From Pseudomonadota bacterium (GTDB lineage: Bacteria; Pseudomonadota; Alphaproteobacteria; Caulobacterales; Caulobacteraceae): 19,083 nt of DNA. The notes under the pieces are model-generated. The model saw nothing but the letters and a program-made list of their open reading frames with translations. It had not been told where the DNA came from and searched no databases. The DNA lies in contig JAFAEC010000221.1 in NCBI GenBank assembly GCA_023424215.1, positions 1 through 19,083 on the forward strand, in the 5' to 3' direction. The position numbers were made by a program, and so were the translations under genes. Shown here piece after piece: positions 1 to 9,127 of the stretch. Positions within the stretch are counted from its first letter, which is position 1. Each line of letters opens with the position of its first letter.

Positions 1-19
1 CCGCCTGACGGCGGCCGGC

Positions 20-805
20 CTAGAGCGCCGCGCGGCGCAGCGACACCAGCGCCTGTTCGCGGATGCGGGCGTCGCCCACCGCAAGGATCTGGCCGTTGCC
101 GTCCGGCGCGCCGCCGCGCCAGTCGCTGACCGCGCCGCCGGCCGCCTCGATCACCGGGACCAGCGCCGACCAGTCCCAGATCTTCAGCCCGCTCTCGGCG
201 ACCAGGTCCACCCGCCCGGCCGCCAGCATCGCATAGGCGTAGGCGTCGCAGCCCAGCCGCGCCAGCCGCGCCGCCGCCCGCACCTGGGTCCACGCGCCCA
301 GCTCCGAACCGGTGAACAGGTCGGTGTCGGTGGTCGCGATGACGGCTTCCGTCAGGCGGTCGCACGCGCGGGTCTGCAGCCGGCTCTCGCCGCCGCCCCG
401 GATCAGGCGGGCCCCGGAAGGTCCGCCGAGGAAGATCTCGTCGAGATAGGGCTGGCCGATCACGCCCACGTCCGGCCGCCCGGCGCTCCGCAGGGCGATC
501 AGATTGGTCCACAGCGGCAGGCCGGCGATGAAGGCGCGCGTCCCGTCGATCGGGTCCAGCACCCAGACATGCTCGGCCTCGGGCCGGTCCTCGCCGTACT
601 CCTCGCCGATGACGCCGTGTTCGGGATAGCGCGTCTCGATCAGCCGGCGGAGCGCCGCCTCGGCCTCGCGGTCGGCCTGGGTCACCGGATCGAAGCCGGC
701 GGCCCCGCCCTTGTCGATCTCCTCGCAGGGATTGCGGAAGTAGGGCAGGGACACCCGCGCGGCCTCGCGGGCCAGTTCGACGGCGAACAGTTCGTACTCG
801 GTCAT
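20..805 (-). CDS. hisN: Inositol-monophosphatase family phosphatase, probable histidinol-phosphatase
   Basis: This 261-residue protein is a Mg-dependent phosphatase of the inositol monophosphatase superfamily. The metal-site motifs are all present: DPVTQAD at 39-45, GEE at 67-69, LDPIDGT at 83-89 and WDW at 210-212, followed by the usual AAGG. The short form with DPVTQAD and DGTRAF resembles the HisN-type histidinol-phosphatases of actinobacteria and alphaproteobacteria, which remove phosphate from L-histidinol phosphate in histidine synthesis. The same fold also includes inositol monophosphatase and CysQ, so the substrate is inferred. The start is the ATG at 803-805, because no other in-frame start precedes the conserved core. 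No Shine-Dalgarno sequence lies upstream; the bases there belong to a palindromic repeat. The XRE gene lies 144 bases upstream on the same strand, so the two could be co-transcribed through the repeat. Confidence 0.85.
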   Translation of the reverse strand: MTEYELFAVELAREAARVSLPYFRNPCEEIDKGGAAGFDPVTQADREAEAALRRLIETRYPEHGVIGEEYGEDRPEAEHVWVLDPIDGTRAFIAGLPLWTNLIALRSAGRPDVGVIGQPYLDEIFLGGPSGARLIRGGGESRLQTRACDRLTEAVIATTDTDLFTGSELGAWTQVRAAARLARLGCDAYAYAMLAAGRVDLVAESGLKIWDWSALVPVIEAAGGAVSDWRGGAPDGNGQILAVGDARIREQALVSLRRAAL

Positions 806-809
806 GGGA

Positions 810-952
810 ACCAGTGGCTGGTGGCTGGTAGCTGGTGTTGGTGATTAGTGACATGGCGGCGTCCTCGCCAGCGTCACCGTCTCGCCCCGCAGTCGGAACG
901 GAGAGCCGCCCAACCACTAACCACTAACCACGGGCCACTGGCCACGTCTTCA
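810..952. repeat. Mirrored degenerate-tandem palindromic repeat, copy A
   Basis: The left arm (about 811-851) is a run of related short units such as GTGGCTG, GCTGGT and GTGATTAGTG. The right arm (about 910-945) holds CCACTAA units, which are the reverse complement of the TTAGTGG type, around a unique centre of some 58 bases. The arms pair imperfectly; for example GTGATTAGTG at 841-850 matches the complement of right-arm CACTAACCAC with one mismatch. The right end, CCACGTCTTCA at 942-952, is identical to the right end of copy B and contains the XRE stop codon. The left arm begins within a few bases of the hisN start codon. I know of no named family for it. Confidence 0.7.
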
Positions 953-1327
953 GGCCGCCTCGCCCTCGCTGTGCAGCGACTTGGCGAGGTCGAGCAGCCG
1001 GCGTCGCGGCTTCTCGTCCAGCTGGTAATAGGCCTGGATCAGGTCGAGCGTCTCCTTGCGGGAAAACATCTCGCCCCCCTGGTTGGCGACTTCCTTGCGC
1101 TCGATCGCCTCCTCGAGCCCGTCGTAGAAATAGCTGACCGGCGACTCCAGCGCCTCGGCCAGCTGCCACAGGCGGGCGGCGGAGATGCGGTTGGCGCCGC
1201 ACTCGTACTTCTGGATCTGCTGGAAGCGGATGCCGACCTGGGCGGCCAGCTGCTGCTGGGTCAGGCCCAGCAGGCGGCGGCGGCGACGGAGGCGACGTCC
1301 GAGGTGAAGGTCGATGTCTGAAGCCAT
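950..1327 (-). CDS. Small XRE-family helix-turn-helix regulator
   Basis: This is a 125-residue protein with one Cro/CI-type helix-turn-helix domain at about residues 8-65, including LGLTQQQLAAQVGI, QIQKYE and the closing LWQLAEAL helix. A charged C-terminal part of about 60 residues (66-125) may mediate dimerisation. It should bind DNA in the cytoplasm as a dimer; its target is unknown. Small one-domain XRE proteins of this length are common in Caulobacterales. I chose the ATG at 1325-1327, preceded by GGGAAACGGG, over a GTG 51 bases upstream, because the added residues lie outside the domain. It is divergent from the GlsB-like gene (181 bases between start codons) and sits upstream of hisN on the same strand. 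Its stop codon overlaps the end of repeat copy A. Confidence 0.85.
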   Translation of the reverse strand: MASDIDLHLGRRLRRRRRLLGLTQQQLAAQVGIRFQQIQKYECGANRISAARLWQLAEALESPVSYFYDGLEEAIERKEVANQGGEMFSRKETLDLIQAYYQLDEKPRRRLLDLAKSLHSEGEAA

Positions 1328-1508
1328 GATCCCGTTTCCCCATTCGCCTGTCCCGAAGCGGGACGGCTCGCCCCTCACGCGGCAAGGCGCGTGCCGGTCT
1401 CCCGTCCTTGGGGAGAACGGTCGAGCGGCGTTCGGCCACGCTTCCGCAACCGTTACGCTGGCGGCGCATTAAAGGCCGCATCGACCATCGACTGGAAGGA
1501 GCGGGAGT

Positions 1509-1766
1509 ATGAGTGGATTTGGCATCATCGCCTGGATCTTGATCGGTATCGTCGCCGGCTGGCTGGCGGAACAGATCATGGGCCGCAATCACGGCCTGCT
1601 GACCAACCTGATCGTCGGCGTCGTCGGCGCCCTGATCGGCGGCTTCCTCTACAACACCCTGCTGGGCGGCGACGCCGGGGGCAACTGGATCGTGGGCATC
1701 ATCGTCGCCACCATCGGCGCGGTCATCCTGCTGTTCCTGCTTGGACTGGTGAAGCGACGGGCCTGA
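1509..1766 (+). CDS. GlsB/YeaQ/YmgE family stress-associated membrane protein
   Basis: This 85-residue hydrophobic protein has three predicted membrane helices (about 4-20, 31-51 and 59-80), glycine-rich packing (GIVAGWLAE, GVVGALIGGFL) and a basic KRR end that should face the cytoplasm. It matches the Transgly_assoc (GlsB/YeaQ/YmgE) family, small inner-membrane proteins often induced by general stress and without a proven enzymatic role. The start is well supported by AAGGAG at 1496-1501, seven bases before the ATG. A strong intrinsic terminator follows 23 bases after the stop codon, so it is probably a one-gene unit. I looked for an EcfG-type GGAAC...GTT promoter in the 181-base upstream gap and did not find one. 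Confidence 0.9.
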   Translation: MSGFGIIAWILIGIVAGWLAEQIMGRNHGLLTNLIVGVVGALIGGFLYNTLLGGDAGGNWIVGIIVATIGAVILLFLLGLVKRRA

Positions 1767-1789
1767 CCCATCGCTTCTGAACGAAGTAA

Positions 1790-1818
1790 GGGCGGCTCCC
1801 TCCGGAGCCGCCCTTTTT
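1790..1818 (+). terminator. Rho-independent terminator of the GlsB-like gene
   Basis: A perfect 10-bp stem, GGGCGGCTCC (1790-1799) with GGAGCCGCCC (1804-1813), encloses a 4-base loop and is followed directly by five T residues (1814-1818). This is a standard intrinsic terminator for plus-strand transcription. The convergent gene ends at 1838, and the minus-strand side lacks a clean T run, so two-way activity is uncertain. Confidence 0.92.
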
Positions 1819-1837
1819 CGTCGTTCCGGGGCGTCTA

Positions 1838-2515
1838 TCAGGCGCCCGGTTCGTCGTCCGTCGGTTCATCGTCGTCCGTCGGCTCGTCACTGTCCGGCGC
1901 CTGGCCCGGGGCGTCGGCCGCGGCCGCGCCGTGGTTGGCGTGATCCGGCGCCTTGCCCTCGCCCGGGGCGGGCGGCTGGTCCGGCGACGGGGCGGTCGCG
2001 GGCTCGGCCGGCTCAGCCGGCTGCGCGGGTTCGGCCGGTTGGGCCGGCTCCGCGGGCTGCATCGGCTCAGACGGATCCGCCGGGGTCGCGGGCGTGGCCG
2101 GCGTCGCGGGCTGGGCCGGCGTGGCCGGAGCCGGCGGGGTCGCTTCGGTCTCACCGGGCTCGGCCTCGATCACCGGAGCGCCCATGAAGGCGCCGCTGGT
2201 GAAGTCGACGACGATGGCGTCGCCGTCCTGACGGATGCCCCCGATCGGCACGCCGCGCAGCTGGCCGTCGGAGCCGCGCACGGTCAGTTCCTGACCGGTC
2301 GGGCCGTTGCGGACGCCTTCGAGACGGCCAAGTTCGGCGCCGGTCGGATCGCGGACGACCGATCCGGGCTGCAGGGTCAGCTGCTGCGGCTGGGCGGCCT
2401 GCTCGGCGGCCTGTTCGGTCGGCGGGGTTTGCGGGGCCGTGCTGTCCTGGGCGAACGCCGGAGCGGTCATGAGGAACAGGCCGGCGACCCCCGTGAGGAG
2501 CGCGGTCTTACGCAT
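1838..2515 (-). CDS. Exported PRC-barrel-like protein with Pro/Ala/Glu-rich acidic tail
   Basis: This 225-residue protein has a clear Sec signal peptide (MRKTALL, hydrophobic core, AFA before QD; predicted cut after residue 22). A linker rich in Gln, Ala and Thr follows, then a small beta-rich domain at about 46-106 (PGSVVRDPTGAELGRLEGV ... VPIGGI ... IVVDF) that resembles a PRC-barrel. The last 100 or so residues are low complexity: PATPATPATPAD, repeated PAEPAQ units at about 154-172 and a very acidic end (DDDEPTDDEPGA). It should be periplasmic, with the tail an extended, negatively charged spacer. Exported PRC-barrel proteins of this build are common in Caulobacterales and their function is unknown. 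The ATG at 2513-2515 is chosen because it opens the signal peptide; the upstream AAAGGC is only a modest ribosome site. Confidence 0.8.
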   Translation of the reverse strand: MRKTALLTGVAGLFLMTAPAFAQDSTAPQTPPTEQAAEQAAQPQQLTLQPGSVVRDPTGAELGRLEGVRNGPTGQELTVRGSDGQLRGVPIGGIRQDGDAIVVDFTSGAFMGAPVIEAEPGETEATPPAPATPAQPATPATPATPADPSEPMQPAEPAQPAEPAQPAEPAEPATAPSPDQPPAPGEGKAPDHANHGAAAADAPGQAPDSDEPTDDDEPTDDEPGA

Positions 2516-2649
2516 GTTGTCAGCCTTTGATCTGGCGCGGGCACAACGCCCGCACCGGATCAACACGCGCTGTTTCGGTTCGTTTCGGCCGCCCCGAAAT
2601 GACCTTGGCGGCGCCGGAATTGGCCGATTCTCGCTCGATGAGCGCCCGA

Positions 2650-4482
<1,833 letters not shown>

Positions 4483-4558
4483 TTCGGGCTCGGGCGGACT
4501 GTGCTCGGTCGCGGAGAGGTCCGCGCCGCTGAAGGAAGGGGCGTGATTGCGGGAAGGC

Positions 4559-4616
4559 CGCGCCTCTTACAGGCGCGAACGGCGAAACGCCAGTGCGCGG
4601 GGGACACGCACTGGCG
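4559..4616 (-). terminator. Two stem-loops between the OPT gene and typA, possible terminator
   Basis: A perfect 10-bp stem, CGCCAGTGCG (4588-4597) with CGCACTGGCG (4607-4616) and a 9-base loop, lies 48 bases past the OPT stop codon. In the minus-strand RNA it is followed by TTTCGCC. A second stem, CGCGCCT (4559-4565) with AGGCGCG (4571-4577), lies further on. The first could end OPT transcription despite the short U run. Both could also be part of the typA leader. Choosing between these needs transcript data. Confidence 0.5.
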
Positions 4617-4663
4617 GAAGGACCTCCCTATGCCTCCGAAAGGCGGCGAGGCTGTGGCGGTCG

Positions 4664-6718
4664 TCAGACCTTGGCGGCGCGGCCCCGCACCCAGGCGTAG
4701 AGCGCCACCGTCAGGGCCACGAAGGCGGCGATCCCGGCCAGCATGGCCGGCCATGCCGAGCCCTCGGCCAGCATGGCGAAAGGCGCCTCGTTGTCGGTCG
4801 AGACGATCACCCCGGCGGTCATGACCAGGAACAGGCTCTCGCCCACGATCAGGCCCGAGGCCAGCAGCACGCCCATGCGGCGGCCGACGTCGGCGAAGCG
4901 CGTGCTGCGGAGCGCGCGGTTGTAGAGCCAGCCGCACACTGCGCCGACGACCAGCATCGTGGTCACCGCCGCCGGCAGGTAGAAGCCGATGCCCACCGCC
5001 AGCGGCGGCAGCTTCATCCGGCCCTTGGTGGCGCCGCTGAGGACGGCGTCGAGGACGATGATGACCACCCCGATCGCGGCTCCGACGCCGATGAGGTCCC
5101 AGCGCAGGTCGCCGCCGATGACCCCGCGGGCGAGGGCCGAGATCAGCGTGGCCTGGGGCGCCGCGAGCGGCTCGTCGGCGATGCCCGCCGGCCCGCCGGC
5201 GAAGCCGAAGGCCCGGTTCAGCAGGTTCAGGACCAGCGGGATGACCACGGCCCCCGCGCCGACACCGACGATCAGCGCCGTCTGCTGCCGCCACGGCGTC
5301 GCCTGCACCAGCTGGGCGGTCTTCAGATCCTGCAGGTTGTCGTTGGCGATGACGGCGACGGCGAACACCACCGCCGTCACCAGCAGGGCGAAGGCGATCA
5401 CCGACGGATCGGCGGGCAGGCCGGCCAGCGCCAGCACGCCCAGCATCAGCAGGGAGGCGATGACGATGGCGAGGATGCCCACGCCCGACACCGGGCTGTT
5501 CGACGAGCCGATCAGGCCCGCCATGTAGCCGCAGATGGCGGCGACGGCGAAGCCGATGAAGACGACGTAGATCAGCCCGCCCGCGACCAGCATGGCGGTG
5601 GAGCCGGCCAGGGTCGGATTGCCCTGGGCGAACCAGGCCAGCAGCCCGCCGATGCCGACCAGACAGGCCACCGACAGGCCGGCGACAAGATTGATCGGGA
5701 TGTCCTGCTCAACCCGTTCCAGCGCTTCGCCGCCGGCGCGACGGCGGTTGGCGGCGAGGGCCGAGGCGAGGCCGCCGATCAGCGGTCCGGCCAGCTTGAT
5801 CAGGGTCCAGATGGCGGCCACGCCGATCACCCCGGCGCCCATCAGCCGGACCTCCTGACCCCACACGGTCCCGGCCAGCTCCTCGGCCGGCGCCCCCGCC
5901 GGGATCGTCGCGGCGATGGTCGGAATGCCGTTCGCGGTCATCCAGGCCACGGTGTCGGGGGAGGTCAGGATCGGCACCGCCACGCACCAGGCCAGGATCA
6001 GGCCGAACAGTTGCGCCAGGCCGACGGCGAGGCCGATCAGGTGGCCGGCCCCCAGCAGGGCGAACTGCATGCTGAAGCCGATGCCCGTGGCGCCGCCGCC
6101 GAGCGCCGCCGGCAGCTTGACGAACCGCGCCGCCTCGGCCGCGAACACCCGCCCGGCCACCAACAGGGCGTAGCCGGCCGACACCAGCGCGCCGGTGATC
6201 ACCACCCACAGGCCGGCCGCGTTCTCGCGCACCGCGCTTTCGGACTGCTGCGCCCCGCGCGAGCCGACGGTCAGCACCTCGGCCGCCGCCACGCCCTCGG
6301 GGTAGGGCAGGTCGGCCTGCACGACCAGCGCGCGCCGCAGCGGAATGGAGAAGGTCACCCCCAGCACCCCGCCGAAGGTGCAGATCATCACCGACTCCCA
6401 GAACGGAAAGCCCTGCCAGAAGCCGACCATGACCAGCGCTGGCAGCACGAAGATGATGGCGCTCATGGCGCCCCCGACCGAGGCGACGGTCTGCACCGTC
6501 ATGTTTTCCCAGATGGTCGAGTCCCGGAACATCCGCAGCACCGCCATGGAGATGACCGCCGCCGGGATAGCCGAAGCGAAGGTCAGGCCGACCTTCAGGC
6601 CCAGATAGGTGTTGGCGGCGGTGAAGATCACCGCCAGCAGGCAGCCCAGCCCCAGGGCGCGCAGGGTCAGTTCGATACGCTTGCCGCCGCCGGCCGCGCT
6701 CGCGGGTGTGTCGCTCAT
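4664..6718 (-). CDS. OPT-family oligopeptide transporter
   Basis: This 684-residue, very hydrophobic protein has well over a dozen likely membrane helices spread along its length. Family signatures include NTYLGLKVGLTFASAIPAA near the N-terminus, LPYPEGVAAAEVL after the early helices, GSSNSPVSGVGI in the middle, NDNLQDLKTAQLVQATPWRQ, and LPPLAVGIGFYLPA towards the end. OPT proteins are proton-coupled importers of small peptides or metal chelates across the inner membrane; the substrate here cannot be read from sequence. The start ATG follows GGGAGAGGGA, a good ribosome site. The gene is divergent from mutM, with repeat copy B between the two. It is first in a minus-strand pair with typA, but the gap and hairpins suggest separate units. 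Confidence 0.92.
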   Translation of the reverse strand: MSDTPASAAGGGKRIELTLRALGLGCLLAVIFTAANTYLGLKVGLTFASAIPAAVISMAVLRMFRDSTIWENMTVQTVASVGGAMSAIIFVLPALVMVGFWQGFPFWESVMICTFGGVLGVTFSIPLRRALVVQADLPYPEGVAAAEVLTVGSRGAQQSESAVRENAAGLWVVITGALVSAGYALLVAGRVFAAEAARFVKLPAALGGGATGIGFSMQFALLGAGHLIGLAVGLAQLFGLILAWCVAVPILTSPDTVAWMTANGIPTIAATIPAGAPAEELAGTVWGQEVRLMGAGVIGVAAIWTLIKLAGPLIGGLASALAANRRRAGGEALERVEQDIPINLVAGLSVACLVGIGGLLAWFAQGNPTLAGSTAMLVAGGLIYVVFIGFAVAAICGYMAGLIGSSNSPVSGVGILAIVIASLLMLGVLALAGLPADPSVIAFALLVTAVVFAVAVIANDNLQDLKTAQLVQATPWRQQTALIVGVGAGAVVIPLVLNLLNRAFGFAGGPAGIADEPLAAPQATLISALARGVIGGDLRWDLIGVGAAIGVVIIVLDAVLSGATKGRMKLPPLAVGIGFYLPAAVTTMLVVGAVCGWLYNRALRSTRFADVGRRMGVLLASGLIVGESLFLVMTAGVIVSTDNEAPFAMLAEGSAWPAMLAGIAAFVALTVALYAWVRGRAAKV

Positions 6719-6786
6719 GGGTCCCTCTCCCGGTGTCGGCGCGGAGGAAAGCGCGAAAGCGCGTGGCTGGCTAGTAGGTGGCCAGC

Positions 6787-6892
6787 GGCCAGTGATTAGT
6801 GATTAGTGGTTAGCGGTTGACGGGAAAGCGCCTCCGCCAGTCCCGGCCTCCGATCACCGGCCACTCACCACTAACCACCAACCACGTCTTCA
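6787..6892. repeat. Mirrored degenerate-tandem palindromic repeat, copy B
   Basis: The left arm (about 6787-6821) is a tandem of AGTGATT and AGTGGTT units. The right arm (about 6856-6885) holds the mirror units CCACTCA, CCACTAA and CCACCAA. GTGGTTAGCGGT (6806-6817) pairs with ACCACTAACCAC (6867-6878) with one mismatch. The right end CCACGTCTTCA (6882-6892) is identical to copy A and runs into the A of the mutM ATG. The unique centre of about 35 bases is unrelated to that of copy A. Related GGCTGG and GGTGG units continue leftwards to about 6763, so the left boundary is approximate. Confidence 0.72.
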
Positions 6893-7755
6893 TGCCCGAA
6901 CTGCCCGAAGTCGAAACCGTCCGTCGCGGGCTGCAGCCCGTGCTCGAGGGCGCGCGGCTGACGCGGGTGCGGCAGAACCGCCCCGACCTGCGCTTCCCCT
7001 TTCCGGAGCGGTTCCCCGAACGGCTGGAGGGCGCGACGGTCGAGCGCCTCGAGCGCCGCGCCAAATACCTGCTCATGCCGCTGTCGACCGGCGAGACTTG
7101 GGTGACCCATCTGGGCATGACCGGCCGCTTCACCCTCGACGGGATGCAACTGGGCGAGTTCGAGGAGGCCGCGCCCATCGCCGGCAAGCACGAGCATGTC
7201 AGCCTGTGCGCGGTTCGCGACGAGGCGACCACCCGCGTGGGTTTCGCCGACTCCCGGCGCTTCGGCTTCATGGGCCTGATCCCCACCGAGGCCGTCGCGG
7301 CCCATCCGTGGTTCGCCGCCCTCGGGCCCGAGCCGCTCGGCAACGCCTTCTCCGGCGCCCACCTCGTCGAGGCCTTCGCCGGCAGGAAGCAGAGCATCAA
7401 GGCCAGTCTTCTGGACCAGCGCATCGTCGCCGGCCTCGGCAACATCTATGCCTGCGAGGCCCTGTTCCGCGCCCGCATCTCGCCCCTGGCGGCCGCCGGC
7501 AAGGTCTCCAGGCCGCGCCTCGAGACCCTCGCCGCCGAGGTCCGCAACGTGCTCGCCGACGCCATCGCGGCCGGCGGCTCGACCCTGCGCGACTTCGCCA
7601 ACGCCGAGGGCGGGCAAGGCTATTTCCAGCACCGCTTCGACGTCTACGGCCGCGACGGCCAGCCCTGCGCCCGCGACGGCTGCCCGGGCGTGGTGAAACG
7701 CACCGTCCAGGCCGGTCGCTCGACCTTCTGGTGTCCGGGATGCCAGAGACGGTGA
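6892..7755 (+). CDS. mutM: Formamidopyrimidine-DNA glycosylase
   Basis: A 287-residue Fpg/MutM, the bifunctional glycosylase/AP lyase that removes 8-oxoguanine and formamidopyrimidines from DNA. It starts MPELPEVE, where Pro2 becomes the N-terminal nucleophile and Glu3 the acid; Lys58 is in place. GLGNIYACEALF lies at 181-192. The C-terminal zinc finger uses Cys259, Cys264, Cys281 and Cys284 (C-x4-C ... C-x2-C, a spacing seen in other alphaproteobacterial MutM proteins) with GRSTFWC between. Because Pro2 must be N-terminal, the ATG at 6892 is fixed. No Shine-Dalgarno sequence precedes it, since repeat copy B runs up to the start codon. DUF1697 starts one base after its stop codon, so the two are co-transcribed. 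Confidence 0.97.
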   Translation: MPELPEVETVRRGLQPVLEGARLTRVRQNRPDLRFPFPERFPERLEGATVERLERRAKYLLMPLSTGETWVTHLGMTGRFTLDGMQLGEFEEAAPIAGKHEHVSLCAVRDEATTRVGFADSRRFGFMGLIPTEAVAAHPWFAALGPEPLGNAFSGAHLVEAFAGRKQSIKASLLDQRIVAGLGNIYACEALFRARISPLAAAGKVSRPRLETLAAEVRNVLADAIAAGGSTLRDFANAEGGQGYFQHRFDVYGRDGQPCARDGCPGVVKRTVQAGRSTFWCPGCQRR

Positions 7756-7756
7756 C

Positions 7757-8299
7757 ATGAGCCACCGCATCATCCTCTTCCGCGGCATGAACACCGGCGG
7801 CGTCCACGCTCCCGTCGCCGGGCAGCGCGCCATGGCCGAGGCGATGGGGCTGAAAAACCCGCGCACCCTGCTGGCCAGCGGCAACCTCATCGTCGACAGC
7901 GACCGGGATCCGACATCGCTCGAGGCGGACGTCGAGGCGGCCATGGAAGAGCGGTTCAGCCTGAGGATCGCCGCCATCGTCCGCACCGCGGAACAATGGG
8001 CCCGGCTGATCGCGGCGAATCCCTTCCCGGACGAGGCCGGGACCGCGCCGGCCAAGCTGCTGGCCATGGTCATGAAGGACGGCGTGAAGCCGGGCGCCGT
8101 AGAGGCCCTGCGCGGCTTCGCCGCCGATGGGGAACGGGTCGAGGAAGCCGCCGGCGCCCTGTTCTTCTGGCACCCGGACGGCATAGGCCGCTCGAAGATG
8201 GCCGAAAAGGCCCAGCCGCGCCTGATCGGCGTCGGCACCGGCCGCAACTGGAACACGGTGCTGAAGCTGGCGGAGATGGTCGGCCTTCCGTCGCGCTGA
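7757..8299 (+). CDS. DUF1697 family protein
   Basis: This 180-residue protein matches DUF1697. It opens IILFRGMNTGG, corresponding to the family's ALLRGINVGG start, has TLLASGNLIVDS (the family's T-x-L-x-SGNV segment) at about 37-48, and ends in a basic segment with RNWNTVLKLAEM (family form RNWRTVTKLLE). The family is soluble and cytoplasmic with no established biochemical function. It begins one base after the mutM stop codon (TGACATG), so translation is probably coupled to mutM. The next gene follows after 39 bases. Nothing in the sequence shows a catalytic site. Confidence 0.88.
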   Translation: MSHRIILFRGMNTGGVHAPVAGQRAMAEAMGLKNPRTLLASGNLIVDSDRDPTSLEADVEAAMEERFSLRIAAIVRTAEQWARLIAANPFPDEAGTAPAKLLAMVMKDGVKPGAVEALRGFAADGERVEEAAGALFFWHPDGIGRSKMAEKAQPRLIGVGTGRNWNTVLKLAEMVGLPSR

Positions 8300-8338
8300 C
8301 CGGCTCGCTATGCAGGCCGCCTGACGAGGAGACCCGCC

Positions 8339-9127
8339 ATGGCCGACACCTATTCGAACCTGCTGATCGAACGCCACGCCGACGGCTACGCCGTGGTCAC
8401 CCTGAACCGGCCCGAGGCGCTGAACGCGCTGAACTCCGCCCTCTTCAAGGACCTGTCGGACTTCCTCGACGCCGTGGAGCACGACGACAGCGTGCGCTGC
8501 CTGATCCTGACCGGCTCGGGCGACAAGGCCTTCGCCGCCGGCGCCGACATCAAGGAGATGGCCGACCAGTCCTACGCCGACATGTACAAGGCCAACTTCT
8601 TCTCGCTCGGCCACGACCGCATCACCCGCTTCCGCAAGCCGATCATCGCCGCGGTCAATGGCTTCGCCCTCGGCGGCGGCTGCGAGCTGGCGATGCTGTG
8701 CGACTTCGTCGTCGCCAGTGAGAAGGCGAAGTTCGGCCAGCCCGAGATCAACCTCGGCGTCGCCCCCGGCATCGGCGGCTCGCAGCGCCTGACCCGCCTA
8801 GTCGGCAAGTCCAAGGCCATGGACATGATGCTGACCGCCCGCATGATGGACGCCGCCGAGGCCGAACGCGCCGGCCTCGCCAGCCGCGTCGTCCCGCACG
8901 AGACCCTGCTGGACGAGGTCCGCAAGATCGCCGCCCGCATCGCCGGCCAGAGCCCGCTGGCGGTCATGGCCAACAAGGAGATGGTCAACGCCGCGCTGGA
9001 GACCACCCTGACCCAGGGCGTCCAGTTCGAACGCCGCCTGTTCCACTCCCTCTTCGCCTTCGAGGACCAGAAGGAAGGCATGAGCGCCTTCGTCGAGAAG
9101 CGGAAGCCCGAGTTCAGGGGGCGCTGA
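8339..9127 (+). CDS. Enoyl-CoA hydratase (crotonase family)
   Basis: This 262-residue crotonase has the features of short-chain enoyl-CoA hydratase: GSGDKAFAAGADIKEM (oxyanion-hole segment), KPIIAAVNGFALGGGCELA with Glu116, and GQPEINLGVAPGIGG with Glu136, matching the two catalytic glutamates of the rat mitochondrial enzyme. It should hydrate trans-2-enoyl-CoA in fatty-acid beta-oxidation. Crotonase subfamilies are hard to separate, but both glutamates favour hydratase activity. GAGGAG at 8326-8331, seven bases before the ATG, supports the start. It follows mutM and DUF1697 on the same strand and may share their transcript. Its 3' end overlaps the convergent GH65 gene by 14 bases. In C. crescentus I recall this gene beside rpsT and dnaA; here about 4.5 kb separates them. 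Confidence 0.93.
   Translation: MADTYSNLLIERHADGYAVVTLNRPEALNALNSALFKDLSDFLDAVEHDDSVRCLILTGSGDKAFAAGADIKEMADQSYADMYKANFFSLGHDRITRFRKPIIAAVNGFALGGGCELAMLCDFVVASEKAKFGQPEINLGVAPGIGGSQRLTRLVGKSKAMDMMLTARMMDAAEAERAGLASRVVPHETLLDEVRKIAARIAGQSPLAVMANKEMVNAALETTLTQGVQFERRLFHSLFAFEDQKEGMSAFVEKRKPEFRGR

Noticed and set aside
1..14. A CCGCC/GGCGG stem just past the hisN stop codon as a terminator.
   Set aside because: Only 5 bp, and the bases that would hold the T run lie outside the window, so it cannot be judged.
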